DNA of 64,000 nucleotides from Pseudomonas koreensis (GCF_025447595.1 NZ_JAOEJU010000003.1:186001-250000), one strand, 5' to 3'. Shown: positions 43,491 through 52,027, numbered from the stretch's first letter. Notes: generated from the letters alone by a model not told the origin. Program-made: numbers and translations.

Positions 43491-45023
43491 TTACTCATCG
43501 CCCGGCAGTTCGATCCGCAGGTATTCCAGCCTCAATCGAAACTCATCATTCAATCGCTGCAGAAATTTTTCAGTGACCGGATCAAGTTCAGGCTCGGCGA
43601 CAATAACCAGTTTTTCCGGTTCAAATCTGCCGGACCGAAAGGCGTACTCGAGTAGCTGTCCCATCGCCTGTCGAACGGCGCTGGCGGCGGTCAACGCGAC
43701 TTTGATTTCATACAGGATGCATTGACTGTCGCTCAGGCGTACTAAGGCATCCGCATATCCGCCCGATCCGGTTGCTTGCTCCGTTTTGACGAAGCCCCGC
43801 CCATACTGCGCAGACAACAAGCCGTACAGGTGCGTTTGAAGCCGGTTGTGGCGCAACAGAACCTGACGCGAAGTGGCAGGCAAGTCGACTATTGTCGACT
43901 CAGGACGCTCTCGATGGCCTGGAGTGAACGGAACTCTCTGATTCGCATCACCCAGTTGCTCATAGACAAACCAGGGAAACATGCTACGAAAAATGTTTTC
44001 ACCGTCAAAGGTATCGATCAGATTCATATGGGACATTAGTGCCTGAGCTTTTGATGCCCAATTCCCACCAGGCATGGTCAATCCGGTATGGAAGCTGAAC
44101 CATCCAAGCACCTTTTCCAGCTTTTCCTCTACGACCAATGTGGGATAACGCTCTGGATGAATAGCCGCAAATGCTCGGGCAATCAGCAACATTGGCAGCT
44201 TTGGAATCATCTTTTCATCACGCCACTCCTCCATCATGGTCACCACCCTGTAAAAACTCTCAGGGCTGCCGTCCATTGCAATGTCATGAGTCAGTGCCTC
44301 AAATTGCGCGCGCAAAGCATGAATCACCGGTAATCCAAGTACGCCCTGAGCCGCGTTACTGACGCCGTTGTCTCCCTCAGACCAAATCAGATCGACCACA
44401 TCTGCAACTTGCCCGCTCAACAACGCCTGCCGAATAGTGCTGATCGTGTTGGCGTAATGCGGTCGCCAAACACTCTGAAATCTATTTGCAGGGTCTTTGA
44501 AACCTTCAATAAGCATGAGCGCTTCGGCGTCAGGAAGAGGCATACCCGTGCTGATTGAACCCCCATTGACGGGACCGTGCCAGTCGCGTCTGACGCCAGC
44601 AAGCCGAGCTCTTGCTGCGGTGACGGCCCGATCAGAAAACTCTTGCGGAAATCGATCAATAATAGCTTCGAAACTTTGCGCTCCAAGCCCTGCCTCCGAT
44701 AGCACCGTATATCCAATGGATGGATTTGGGGCGAGCACCATGCGCTCGGCAGCAAGCAGAGCCCCATGATCGCGCATCATCTTCCGGGTTCGACTCGCCC
44801 GATATACTTTACCGCTCACCTTTCCTTGCTGATCTTCATAGGCATAGAGAGCTAGTGCGATGGCAATCTCAGCAGGCGTGGAATATCCATCTTCTCGCGC
44901 CTGTAGCTCCAGTGCGCGGTCGAGCGCCTTAGCTTCAGCGACAGAATCGCCAAGACGCTTGGCATTTGCGGCAAAAACTTTCGCTTCCCTTGACGTTTTA
45001 ATTCGAGCAATGGTTCCGTCCAA
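43491..45023 (-). CDS. Uncharacterised 510-residue protein with C-terminal PD-(D/E)XK-like nuclease domain
   Basis: A lone accessory gene. In the C-terminal 100 residues I see a PD-(D/E)XK arrangement: Glu415, Asp425 in GGYADALVRL, Glu439-x-Lys441 in LYEIKVAL, and Gln452/Gln456 in RQAMGQLLEYAF. The N-terminal ~100 residues are helical with an RASRTRKMMRDHGALLAAERM stretch that recalls, from memory only, domains fused to restriction-like enzymes. The middle is unassigned. Translation starts at a TTG (45023) with AGGAG eight bases upstream; the next in-frame Met is far inside. Less GC-rich than its neighbours, it looks horizontally acquired. Confidence 0.75.
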   Translation of the reverse strand: MDGTIARIKTSREAKVFAANAKRLGDSVAEAKALDRALELQAREDGYSTPAEIAIALALYAYEDQQGKVSGKVYRASRTRKMMRDHGALLAAERMVLAPNPSIGYTVLSEAGLGAQSFEAIIDRFPQEFSDRAVTAARARLAGVRRDWHGPVNGGSISTGMPLPDAEALMLIEGFKDPANRFQSVWRPHYANTISTIRQALLSGQVADVVDLIWSEGDNGVSNAAQGVLGLPVIHALRAQFEALTHDIAMDGSPESFYRVVTMMEEWRDEKMIPKLPMLLIARAFAAIHPERYPTLVVEEKLEKVLGWFSFHTGLTMPGGNWASKAQALMSHMNLIDTFDGENIFRSMFPWFVYEQLGDANQRVPFTPGHRERPESTIVDLPATSRQVLLRHNRLQTHLYGLLSAQYGRGFVKTEQATGSGGYADALVRLSDSQCILYEIKVALTAASAVRQAMGQLLEYAFRSGRFEPEKLVIVAEPELDPVTEKFLQRLNDEFRLRLEYLRIELPGDE

Positions 45024-45205
45024 AACATAACTCCTGCGAATGGCAAAGCGTTGAAATCCGACGGTGCCAACGTTACGCCTTTATGAGCAGCCCTTGCAGT
45101 TGAATTTTGTGATCATCACGAGTTCCACGAACGGTGCAGATTTGCAGCAGTGAAATTGCCCGCAAAAGGGTGTGTCAGTCAGTATCCCGTCAACTGAAGC
45201 ACTGC

Positions 45206-45223
45206 ATTCGCGAGCAAGCTCAC
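45206..45223. repeat. Degenerate half REP element
   Basis: ATTCGCGAGCAAGCTCACCC matches one REP arm with a decayed right end. No partner arm is visible in the 224-bp gap 45024-45247, which otherwise holds no gene. Confidence 0.6.
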
Positions 45224-45247
45224 CCAATAGGGACTTATGCTATTTGT

Positions 45248-46612
45248 TTAAATCGGAACAGCAGCCTTGGTAGCTACGACCATGGATCCCTCCACCGGAC
45301 TCTGCGCCTTGCACGCCTGACTCAACGTCAACGACTTGGTCTCCGGCGCCCACGCCCAGGACAGCAACGCGCCAATCGCCAGGATCGCCGCAAGAATCCC
45401 CATCGTCGGGCTCAAGCCAATCCCCGCCACACTCACCGGCAACAGGAACGTACTGACCGCCGAACCCAGACGACTCACCGCCGTCGCCAGGCCAATTCCG
45501 CTGGCCCGCACTTCCGTCGGGAAGCTCTCCGCCGGGAACACACCCACCAGGTTGCTTACCGCCGACAGCACCAGGGTGAACACGCCGAACACCAGCACCA
45601 TCAGCCATGCCGCGCTGCCCGGCAACACCGCCAGCAGAAACAACGCCACCGCCAGAATGATGAACGAATTGATCAGGAACCCGCGCCGGGTGAATTTGAT
45701 CGTGCACCAAATGCCGATCAACGCGCCGAGGATCAGCAGCATGTTGAGCATCAGCTCGGTGCCGAAGCCTTCGGCCAGGCCCATCTTCTGCAGGATTGAC
45801 GGCAGGAAGGTGTAGATGGCGAAGTACGGCATGACGATGCAGACGAAGAACAGGCAGTTGAACGCTGTACGCTTGCGGTATTCGCGGCTGAACAGCACCG
45901 CGTAGCCCGAGCGGGTTTCGCTGGAGCGGGTTTCATCCAGCTCGACGTTATCGCCCAGGTGTTTTTTGACGATGGCGCGGGCTTCGGCCACCCGGCCCTG
46001 ATTGACCAGCCAGCGCGGTGATTCCGGCGTGCCGATGCGGGCGATCAGAATCAACGCGGCAGGGATCGCCGACGACGCCAGCATCCAGCGCCAGGCATCG
46101 TCACCGAGGCTGAGCATGGCGGTGCCGACGAAGGTCGCTGCAACATAGCCGAAGGTCCAGATCACGCTGAACGAACCCAGCAGCACACCGCGATGTTTCT
46201 TCGGCGCGAACTCGGCGAGCATCGCGTGGCCGACGCTGAAATCACCGCCCAGACCGATGCCGATCAGCACCCGGCAGAGAAACAGGCTCATGGCGGTTTC
46301 GACGTAGAACTGCATCACCGAAGCGATAGTGATCAGCACGAAACTGACCAGGAAGATTTTCTGCCGGCCGACCTTGTCCGAGATCCAGCCGAAAAACAGA
46401 CTGCCGAGAAACAGGCCGATCAACGCCGATGCGCCGATCAGGCCCTGCCAGAACGCATCGAGCTGCATCTGCGGGCTGAGCAAGGTGAACGCGATGCCGA
46501 TCAGGCCAAGGATGTAGCCGTCGGTGAAGTGCGCGCCGAAGGTCAGGCCAGCGATCTTGATATGGAAGCGCCCGATGGGCAGGTCATCGATCTTTACGGG
46601 TTGAGCGGACAT
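45248..46612 (-). CDS. MFS transporter (sugar/aromatic-acid porter type)
   Basis: A 454-residue major-facilitator protein with 12 hydrophobic segments. The A-motif is GWISDKVGRQKIFLVS, followed by GIGLGGDFSVGHAMLAEFAPKK and PESPRWLVNQGR after helix 6, features of the sugar-porter/AAHS group. The start at 46612 has GGAG seven bases upstream. It follows the SSADH-type gene and a REPIN on the same strand, so it may be the transporter of the Fae-AKR-SSADH pathway. Confidence 0.87.
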   Translation of the reverse strand: MSAQPVKIDDLPIGRFHIKIAGLTFGAHFTDGYILGLIGIAFTLLSPQMQLDAFWQGLIGASALIGLFLGSLFFGWISDKVGRQKIFLVSFVLITIASVMQFYVETAMSLFLCRVLIGIGLGGDFSVGHAMLAEFAPKKHRGVLLGSFSVIWTFGYVAATFVGTAMLSLGDDAWRWMLASSAIPAALILIARIGTPESPRWLVNQGRVAEARAIVKKHLGDNVELDETRSSETRSGYAVLFSREYRKRTAFNCLFFVCIVMPYFAIYTFLPSILQKMGLAEGFGTELMLNMLLILGALIGIWCTIKFTRRGFLINSFIILAVALFLLAVLPGSAAWLMVLVFGVFTLVLSAVSNLVGVFPAESFPTEVRASGIGLATAVSRLGSAVSTFLLPVSVAGIGLSPTMGILAAILAIGALLSWAWAPETKSLTLSQACKAQSPVEGSMVVATKAAVPI

Positions 46613-46666
46613 GTTCGTCTCCAATTGTTGTTATTGACGGAGAAACGGAAAGCTCTTGCAGTTCAT

Positions 46667-46756
46667 TGTGGGAGCGAGCCTGCTCGCGAAGCGGAGTGTC
46701 AGCTGACAGAAGTGCCAACTGACCCGACGCCATCGCGAGCAAGCTCGCTCCCACAG
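46667..46756. repeat. Pseudomonas REPIN (long form)
   Basis: REP arms GTGGGAG...CTCGCGAA and its complement enclose a spacer of about 42 bases sharing ACTGAC..GACGC with the REPIN at 35808. It lies between the SSADH-type and MFS genes. Confidence 0.87.
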
Positions 46757-46769
46757 GATTCGGGCAGGC

Positions 46770-48203
46770 TTACAAACCACCCATCAACAGGTATTTGATC
46801 TCCAGATAGTCATCCAGACCGTACTTCGAACCTTCACGCCCAAGGCCCGATTCCTTGATGCCACCGAACGGCGCCACCTCCGTGGAGATGATTCCTTCGT
46901 TGATGCCGACCATTCCGGCCTCCAGCCCTTCGGCCACGCGCCATACGCGGCCGATGTCGCGGCTGTAGAGGTACGCCGACAGACCGAACGGCGTGTCATT
47001 GGCCCGCGCCAGCACTTCGGCTTCGTCCTTGAAGCGGAAGCACGCGGCCACCGGACCGAAGGTTTCGTCCTGGGCGATGAGCATGTCGCCGTTGGCTTCG
47101 GTGAGGATGGTCGGTTCGTAGAACGTGCCGCCCAGCGCATGACGACGACCGCCGCACAACAGCGTGGCGCCCTTCTCCAGCGCATCGCTGACGTGGGCTT
47201 CGACTTTGGCCAACGCGGCGGCGTTGATCAGCGGACCTTGCTCGGTCTCACCGTCCAATGCACTGCCCACGCGCATCGCCGCCACGGCTTCGGCGAGTTT
47301 GCCGGTGAAGGCTTCGTAGACGCCGTCCTGAATGAAGAAGCGGTTGACGCACACGCAGGTCTGCCCGGTGTTGCGGAATTTCGAGGCCATCGCGCCTTTC
47401 ACGGCCGCGTCGATGTCGGCGTCGTCGAAGACAATGAACGGCGCGTTGCCGCCCAGTTCCAGCGAGACCTTTTTCAGGGTGTCGGCGGCCTGACGCATCA
47501 GCAGTTTGCCGGTGCGGGTCGAGCCGGTGAACGACAGCTTGCGCACCACGCTGGACGCTTGCAGCGCGCCGCCGATGGCCACCGCGTCGCCGGAAACGAT
47601 GTTGAACACACCGGCCGGAATCCCGGCCTGCTCGGCCAGCACCGCCAGAGCAAACGCTGACAGTGGCGTTTCTTCCGAGGGTTTCAGGATCATCGTGCAA
47701 CCCGCCGCCAGCGCCGGGCCGACCTTGCGGGTGACCATCGCCAGCGGGAAGTTCCAAGGAGTAATCGCCGCAACCACGCCAATGGCTTCCTTGGTCACGA
47801 TGATCCGCGCATCGGCCTTGTGGCTCGGGATCACATCACCGTACGCACGCTTGGCTTCTTCACCGAACCACTCGAGAAAACTGGCGGCGTAGACCACTTC
47901 GCCCTTCGCCTCGGCCAGTGGTTTGCCTTGTTCGCGGCTGAGCAAGGTCGCCAGTTCCTGCTGGTTGGCGAGCATCAGATCGCTCCAGCGTTTCAGGCGC
48001 TGGCTGCGCTCCTTGGCGGTGAGTTTGCGCCACGCCGGCAGGGCGCGATTGGCCGCTTCAATGGCGAGGTTGGTTTCCTCGGTACCGGCCTTCTGAACAT
48101 CGGTGATCAACTCACCATTGGCCGGATTGCGCACCGGATAAGTCGCGCCGCCGCTGCCCCACTGGCCGTCGATGAAGTTGCCGTGACGAATCAACCCGCT
48201 CAT
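46770..48203 (-). CDS. NAD(P)-dependent succinate-semialdehyde-type dehydrogenase (GabD-like)
   Basis: A 477-residue aldehyde dehydrogenase of the GabD type. GVVAAITPWNFPLAMVTRK, LSFTGSTRTGKLL, LELGGNAPFIVFDDADID and the Cys in NTGQTCVCVNRFF are all present, with GGIKESGLGREGSKYG at the end. The second Cys in TCVC matches the redox-sensitive pair of GabD enzymes. Its ATG overlaps the aldo/keto reductase TGA by four bases. In this operon the substrate may be a semialdehyde other than succinic semialdehyde. Confidence 0.85.
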   Translation of the reverse strand: MSGLIRHGNFIDGQWGSGGATYPVRNPANGELITDVQKAGTEETNLAIEAANRALPAWRKLTAKERSQRLKRWSDLMLANQQELATLLSREQGKPLAEAKGEVVYAASFLEWFGEEAKRAYGDVIPSHKADARIIVTKEAIGVVAAITPWNFPLAMVTRKVGPALAAGCTMILKPSEETPLSAFALAVLAEQAGIPAGVFNIVSGDAVAIGGALQASSVVRKLSFTGSTRTGKLLMRQAADTLKKVSLELGGNAPFIVFDDADIDAAVKGAMASKFRNTGQTCVCVNRFFIQDGVYEAFTGKLAEAVAAMRVGSALDGETEQGPLINAAALAKVEAHVSDALEKGATLLCGGRRHALGGTFYEPTILTEANGDMLIAQDETFGPVAACFRFKDEAEVLARANDTPFGLSAYLYSRDIGRVWRVAEGLEAGMVGINEGIISTEVAPFGGIKESGLGREGSKYGLDDYLEIKYLLMGGL

Positions 48204-49234
48204 GCCACCGCCCCCTGCAACGTGAAGCGCTCATGCCCCGGACGGGCGGTGCGCAGGATGCGTTTGCCGGCGGTGTAATCGTTGATCACGTCGCACGGGG
48301 TGTAGTTGCGTTCCAGCTCGTGCAGCTCTTCGGCATCCAGTTTGGTTTCCAACGCCGCCAGTGCGCTGTCGAACTGCGCGGTGGTGTCGGCGCCGACCAG
48401 CATGCAGTCCACACCTGGGTGATTGGCGACCCAGGCCTGGGCGATCTGCGCGTTCGACACTCCACGGGCACGGGCCACGCGCTGTACCGAATGAGCGATT
48501 TCGAACGAGGCTTCGTCGCTGTACATCTGCTGGGTGAAGAAGTCAGTTTGGTTGCGAGTCGATTGCACATCACCGGTCAACAGGCCACGGGCCAACGGGC
48601 TGAACACCGAAACACCGATGCCCTGATCGCGGCAGAACGGAATCATCTCGCGCTCTTCTTCGCGGTAGGCGCAGTTCAGTTGCAGCTGCATGTTGATCGG
48701 CTTGACCCAACCGTTGCGCTCGCAGGCCATGAGGATTTTCGCCAGTTGACCGGTGAGCATGGTCGAGACGCCGATATAGCGCGCCTTGCCGGAACGCACG
48801 ATGTCATTCAGTGCGCCCATGGTTTCCTCGACCGGGGTGTTCACGTCGAAGTAATGCAGCATGAACACGTCGACGTAATCCATGTCCAGACGCTTCAGCG
48901 AGGCATCAATGCTGTCCATGATGTGCTTGCGCGAATGGCCGCTGGCATTGATGCCGTTGCGGGTGCCGTAGCCGACCTTGGTAGTGATCACCAGGTCTTC
49001 ACGACGGGCCAGACGCTTGACGATGCGCCCCACCACTTCCTCGCCGACACCGGCGGAATAGAAGTCCGCCAGGTCGATGAAATTCACGCCGTTGTTCAGC
49101 GCGTGAGCGACGATCGGCTCGCTCTGTTTTTCATTGAAGATCCACGGTTTCCAGTCCGGGGTGCCCATGTTCATGGTGCCCAGGCACAGGCGGGAGACTT
49201 GCAGGCCGGAGTTGCCCAAACGAATGTATTGCAT
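48200..49234 (-). CDS. Aldo/keto reductase
   Basis: A 344-residue (alpha/beta)8 aldo/keto reductase. The catalytic tetrad appears in FIDLADFYSAG (Asp and Tyr), VITTKVGYG (Lys) and DVFMLHYFD (His). The NADP-binding segment is SVFSPLARGLLTG. It reduces an aldehyde/ketone or oxidises a sugar with NADP(H). The start at 49234 lies 10 bases after the Fae-like gene, and its stop overlaps the SSADH-type start, so the three are a unit. Confidence 0.88.
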   Translation of the reverse strand: MQYIRLGNSGLQVSRLCLGTMNMGTPDWKPWIFNEKQSEPIVAHALNNGVNFIDLADFYSAGVGEEVVGRIVKRLARREDLVITTKVGYGTRNGINASGHSRKHIMDSIDASLKRLDMDYVDVFMLHYFDVNTPVEETMGALNDIVRSGKARYIGVSTMLTGQLAKILMACERNGWVKPINMQLQLNCAYREEEREMIPFCRDQGIGVSVFSPLARGLLTGDVQSTRNQTDFFTQQMYSDEASFEIAHSVQRVARARGVSNAQIAQAWVANHPGVDCMLVGADTTAQFDSALAALETKLDAEELHELERNYTPCDVINDYTAGKRILRTARPGHERFTLQGAVA

Positions 49235-49244
49235 GGCGCGGACC

Positions 49245-49757
49245 TCAGGCTTTTGGCGTGTAGAAAGGGTTGCTGATGTGGTTGACCACATCCTTGAGCT
49301 GCGCGGTTTCCGGCTTGCAGGTCAGGGCGGCGCGTATCGCGGTGCGGCAGGCGTTGTAGTTGTTCAGGTAGACCGCATCGAGGTCGTCGCAGGCCGGGTT
49401 GACCCAGTTGGCGGTGACGATCGCCCATTCGTCTTCGGCTTCCGGTGGCAACGTGCCGTCGAGCAGCGCTTCGAGCACAGCCTTGGCGATGCCGGCCTGG
49501 GAAGCGCCCCACGTTGCATTGCCGTGCAAGTCGCTGCTGATGGCGGCCTTGTTGACGTACAGGGTCATCGGCTTGACCGGAATGTTCGGCTGGGCGATCA
49601 CCATGAATGGGCAATGGCCCTGGCTCGGCGACGCCAGACTGTTGGCGAACGCCTGCCCCGCCGGACCATTACGCGGGCCGATCAGGATATTGATGTGCGC
49701 GGCGTTCACGCCCGGGCCTTCGAAACCTTCACCGATGTACAGGTCGAGTTCTTTCAT
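49245..49757 (-). CDS. fae: Formaldehyde-activating enzyme (Fae) homologue
   Basis: A 170-residue protein that resembles Fae of methylotrophs, which condenses formaldehyde with tetrahydromethanopterin. Conserved landmarks are the active-site His21 in NAAHINILIGPRNGP and the block QPNIPVKPMTLYVNK. The QFGPAQHG-like segment of canonical Fae reads TWGASQAGIA here, so the catalytic environment differs. Pseudomonas does not normally make H4MPT, so this is likely a Fae-like protein with another cofactor or aldehyde. It is the first gene of Fae-AKR-SSADH-MFS. Confidence 0.85.
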   Translation of the reverse strand: MKELDLYIGEGFEGPGVNAAHINILIGPRNGPAGQAFANSLASPSQGHCPFMVIAQPNIPVKPMTLYVNKAAISSDLHGNATWGASQAGIAKAVLEALLDGTLPPEAEDEWAIVTANWVNPACDDLDAVYLNNYNACRTAIRAALTCKPETAQLKDVVNHISNPFYTPKA

Positions 49758-49967
49758 CAGTCATTACTCTTTGCGATGCAGAGGGATTTTTTGGGGTGAT
49801 CGACAGCTCACGCGGACCGAATGGCCAACGGGATCAATAACGGACGTGGGGAGACGCGAAGGGAGAATCGGGACATGGCTGCAAACGCTCTCTGGTTGTT
49901 ATTGATGAGCTGTGTTTGCGATTTTTTAACACCGGGGATCGGGCCGGCCGTAACCATTAAAAATCAT

Positions 49968-49994
49968 GGGGCAATGACTTTTAGTCATAGCCCC
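49968..49994 (-). terminator. Intrinsic terminator after the MarR gene
   Basis: The imperfect stem GGGGCTATGAC/GTCATTGCCCC with a short A-rich loop is followed on the minus strand by GATTTTTAA. It separates the MarR gene from the fae operon; the rest of 49758-50007 is the probable fae promoter region. Confidence 0.65.
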
Positions 49995-50007
49995 GGCGGG
50001 AGAGGAT

Positions 50008-50574
50008 TCAGGCGGAGGTTTCGTCGGGCAGGCGATGCTCGCGACAGATCAGTTCGATTTCCGGCGGGGCCAACGCTTCGCCGGTCAATCCGCAGACGGC
50101 ACCGGCAGTCGATGTCTGGTGGAAGCGACAAGTCCGGCAAAGCCCGTAACTCGGCACGTTTTCGCTGCGTTGAATGTTGCGCAGCAACTCCAGCAACAAG
50201 CCCTCCAGATCGCCGGCACGCGCGCCCATGCGTTGCGCGGCATTGCTCAGGAAATCCGGCGGCATCACTGCGTCGATCAGTTCGCGCGCAGCGGTCGTCA
50301 GTTCCAGATGCACGCTGCGCTTGTCTCGGGCGTCCGGAACCTTGGTCAGAAAACCATGGGTCTCCAGCGCCTTGAGCGACTGCGACACGGTGCCCTTGGT
50401 CAGGCCGAGGTAATCGGTGACCGCCAGCGGCGTATCCGAATAGCGGTTGCAACGCGCCAGGTAAAGCAGCGCGCTGAGTTGAATCGGTTGCAGTTCGGCC
50501 AGCAACGGGTGCTCGCGAAACCACACGCGGGTCAGGCTCGACAATCTTTCCAGCAGGTCAAACAACACGGTCAT
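50008..50574 (-). CDS. MarR-family regulator with a four-cysteine C-terminal tail
   Basis: A 188-residue MarR-type winged-helix protein. The HTH is PLAVTDYLGLTKGTVSQSLKAL and the wing KVPDARDKRSVHLELT. Beyond the core, residues 146-180 carry Cys146, Cys149, Cys161, Cys177 and His180, a spacing that suggests a bound zinc ion or iron-sulfur cluster. The ATG at 50574 is chosen because it begins the usual N-terminal helix. It is divergent from the secreted protein operon, with a palindromic candidate operator overlapping that promoter. Confidence 0.85.
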   Translation of the reverse strand: MTVLFDLLERLSSLTRVWFREHPLLAELQPIQLSALLYLARCNRYSDTPLAVTDYLGLTKGTVSQSLKALETHGFLTKVPDARDKRSVHLELTTAARELIDAVMPPDFLSNAAQRMGARAGDLEGLLLELLRNIQRSENVPSYGLCRTCRFHQTSTAGAVCGLTGEALAPPEIELICREHRLPDETSA

Positions 50575-50590
50575 CGCCTGTTTCAATGGG

Positions 50591-50609
50591 ATCGATAAAT
50601 AGTATCGTT
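50591..50609. promoter_or_regulatory. Putative MarR operator
   Basis: An inverted repeat CGATA-AATAG-TATCG, extended by an outer matching A/T pair, lies in the 117-bp gap between the divergent MarR and secreted-protein genes. It sits just upstream of the TTGACA box. Confidence 0.5.
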
Positions 50610-50620
50610 TAAAAACCTTA

Positions 50621-50648
50621 TTGACAAAAAACAGTGCCACTTTAGGAT
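50621..50648 (+). promoter_or_regulatory. Sigma70-like promoter for the secreted protein operon
   Basis: TTGACA at 50621 and TAGGAT at 50643 are separated by 16 bases. The palindrome at 50591 lies upstream, consistent with repression or blocking of this promoter by the MarR protein. Confidence 0.55.
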
Positions 50649-50691
50649 TGCGGTGTCGATTCGAAACTTAAACCGCACATCGAGGCATCCC

Positions 50692-51432
50692 ATGAAAAGC
50701 GCATTGGCATTGACCATCAGCACGCTTCTGGCAACACAAGCCTGGGCCCACGGACCAGAAGGCATTCACAGCGAACCCGGTAAAACCGAGGCCGCGTTCG
50801 ACCTGGTTCACACTCGTGTTTTCAAGGACGGCAACACCCTGGTCTTCGAACAACTGGTCGATGGCAAGGCCGGCAGCCGCGTGCCGACCGCCAAGGGTTC
50901 ATTCGCCGGCGCCGAGGTCTACAGCTACGTCTGGCCCACCAGCCTCGACAGCGGCGCCGTCGGTTTTGAAGCGAACTCCGGCATCCTCGCCCTCGCCTTG
51001 ACCTCACACCCGGACTTCGATGACACCCCGCAGCTGGATGAAAACAAGGACGGCAAGAAGGACAACGATGGTGGCCTCTGGCACTCGCACTGGGTGGTCC
51101 TGAGCAAGGATGAAAGCTGCGGCCCCGGCGGCCTGAAAGTGCGCGATATCCCCAAGGACGCCAAACCGAAACTGCCTGCGACCTGGCCCGGCGCGCCGAT
51201 TTACATCGACTCCCCCGGCTACGACCTGAGCGTGAAACAGAACGCCGCGCAGATCCGCGTGCCGCTGGCTGCCGTCGGTTTCCCGCAAAGCTTCAACTAT
51301 GACGGCGTCACCGCAGCGTTGAAGGTCAATGCCGACCTGCACAACCCGTTGCTGTGTGTCAGCAGCGTCTACGACATCGCCTCGGGCAACCTCTCGCTGC
51401 CCGGCACCTGGAAAATGCAGGAGAGCCAATAA
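50692..51432 (+). CDS. Secreted protein of unknown function, with an acidic EF-hand-like loop
   Basis: A 246-residue exported protein. A signal peptide (ending TQAWA) precedes HGPEGIHSEPG. Around residue 120 the stretch DENKDGKKDNDGG resembles a Ca2+-binding acidic loop, and GLWHSHWVVLSKDESC follows. The C-terminal half is beta-rich. I do not recognise the family. It begins a three-gene run with a DUF2024 protein and Rof. Its TAA shares a base with the ATG of DUF2024 (TAATG). The divergent MarR gene likely regulates it. Confidence 0.75.
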   Translation: MKSALALTISTLLATQAWAHGPEGIHSEPGKTEAAFDLVHTRVFKDGNTLVFEQLVDGKAGSRVPTAKGSFAGAEVYSYVWPTSLDSGAVGFEANSGILALALTSHPDFDDTPQLDENKDGKKDNDGGLWHSHWVVLSKDESCGPGGLKVRDIPKDAKPKLPATWPGAPIYIDSPGYDLSVKQNAAQIRVPLAAVGFPQSFNYDGVTAALKVNADLHNPLLCVSSVYDIASGNLSLPGTWKMQESQ

Positions 51433-51689
51433 TGTTCGTCAAAGTATTCGATACCCACGTGCGTACCAAAGATGGCCGCTATCTTCATTTCGACGTGCTG
51501 ACCGATCGCGAAGCCGAAGCGGCGAAGGCTTACGCCCGGCAGTTCCTGATGGACAACGGTTTGCAGGACGAAGACATTTCCCAGAGCCAGTGCCTGTTCT
51601 GTCACAGCGAGCCGGCCAATCCGCAGGTCGCCGAGGCAATCGCCAAAGACGGCTATTTCATCATCACCCTGCAAGGTTTCGAGGAGTAA
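51432..51689 (+). CDS. DUF2024 family protein
   Basis: An 85-residue cytoplasmic DUF2024 protein. The family opening FVKVFDTHVRTKDGRYLHFDVL and the cysteine-bearing CLFCHSEPA are visible, the latter a CxxC that could bind metal. Function is not known. It is translationally coupled to the secreted protein gene upstream and lies just before Rof. Confidence 0.82.
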   Translation: MFVKVFDTHVRTKDGRYLHFDVLTDREAEAAKAYARQFLMDNGLQDEDISQSQCLFCHSEPANPQVAEAIAKDGYFIITLQGFEE

Positions 51690-51693
51690 CGCC

Positions 51694-51972
51694 GTGACCC
51701 GTTATCAGCCGTTGAACTGTGATCTGCACGACTACCTGGAAATTGCCTGCCTGCGCGGCTATCAGCTGGACATCGAGCTGGTCGACGGCCATCGGCTGAT
51801 GGCCCGGGCCGTGACCACGCGAACCAGCAGTGACAAGGAAGAATTCCTGGTGATCGAGCAACACGGCGCGCAACAGGAAATTCGCCTGGACCAACTACTC
51901 GCCATCACACCTCAGGAGGCCAACGCCGAGTTCGGTCGGGTGGTTCTTGCCGGAGGGGTTTGCGGAATCTGA
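51694..51972 (+). CDS. rof: Rho-binding antiterminator (Rof family)
   Basis: A 92-residue small protein of the Rof/YaeO type. YQPLNCDLHDYLEIACLRG, followed by QLDIELVDGHRLMARAV and LDQLLAITP, is the family pattern. Rof binds the transcription terminator Rho and blocks its RNA loading. It is the last gene of a three-gene run after DUF2024, spaced by four bases. A strong terminator follows. Confidence 0.85.
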   Translation: MTRYQPLNCDLHDYLEIACLRGYQLDIELVDGHRLMARAVTTRTSSDKEEFLVIEQHGAQQEIRLDQLLAITPQEANAEFGRVVLAGGVCGI

Positions 51973-51976
51973 ACGA

Positions 51977-52013
51977 AAAAAATCCCGCCCGGCATCAACC
52001 GGGCGGGATTTTC
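51977..52013. terminator. Bidirectional intrinsic terminator
   Basis: A perfect 14-bp stem (CCGGGCGGGATTTT with its complement) lies between the Rof stop and the convergent NDH-like stop. Confidence 0.88.
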
Positions 52014-52027
52014 TGTAACACGCCGTT

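Noticed and set aside
8282..46756. Repeated GTGGGAGCGAG arms as a possible CRISPR array
   Set aside because: The repeats are dispersed singly between genes, inverted in pairs, and lack regular spacers, so they are REPINs.
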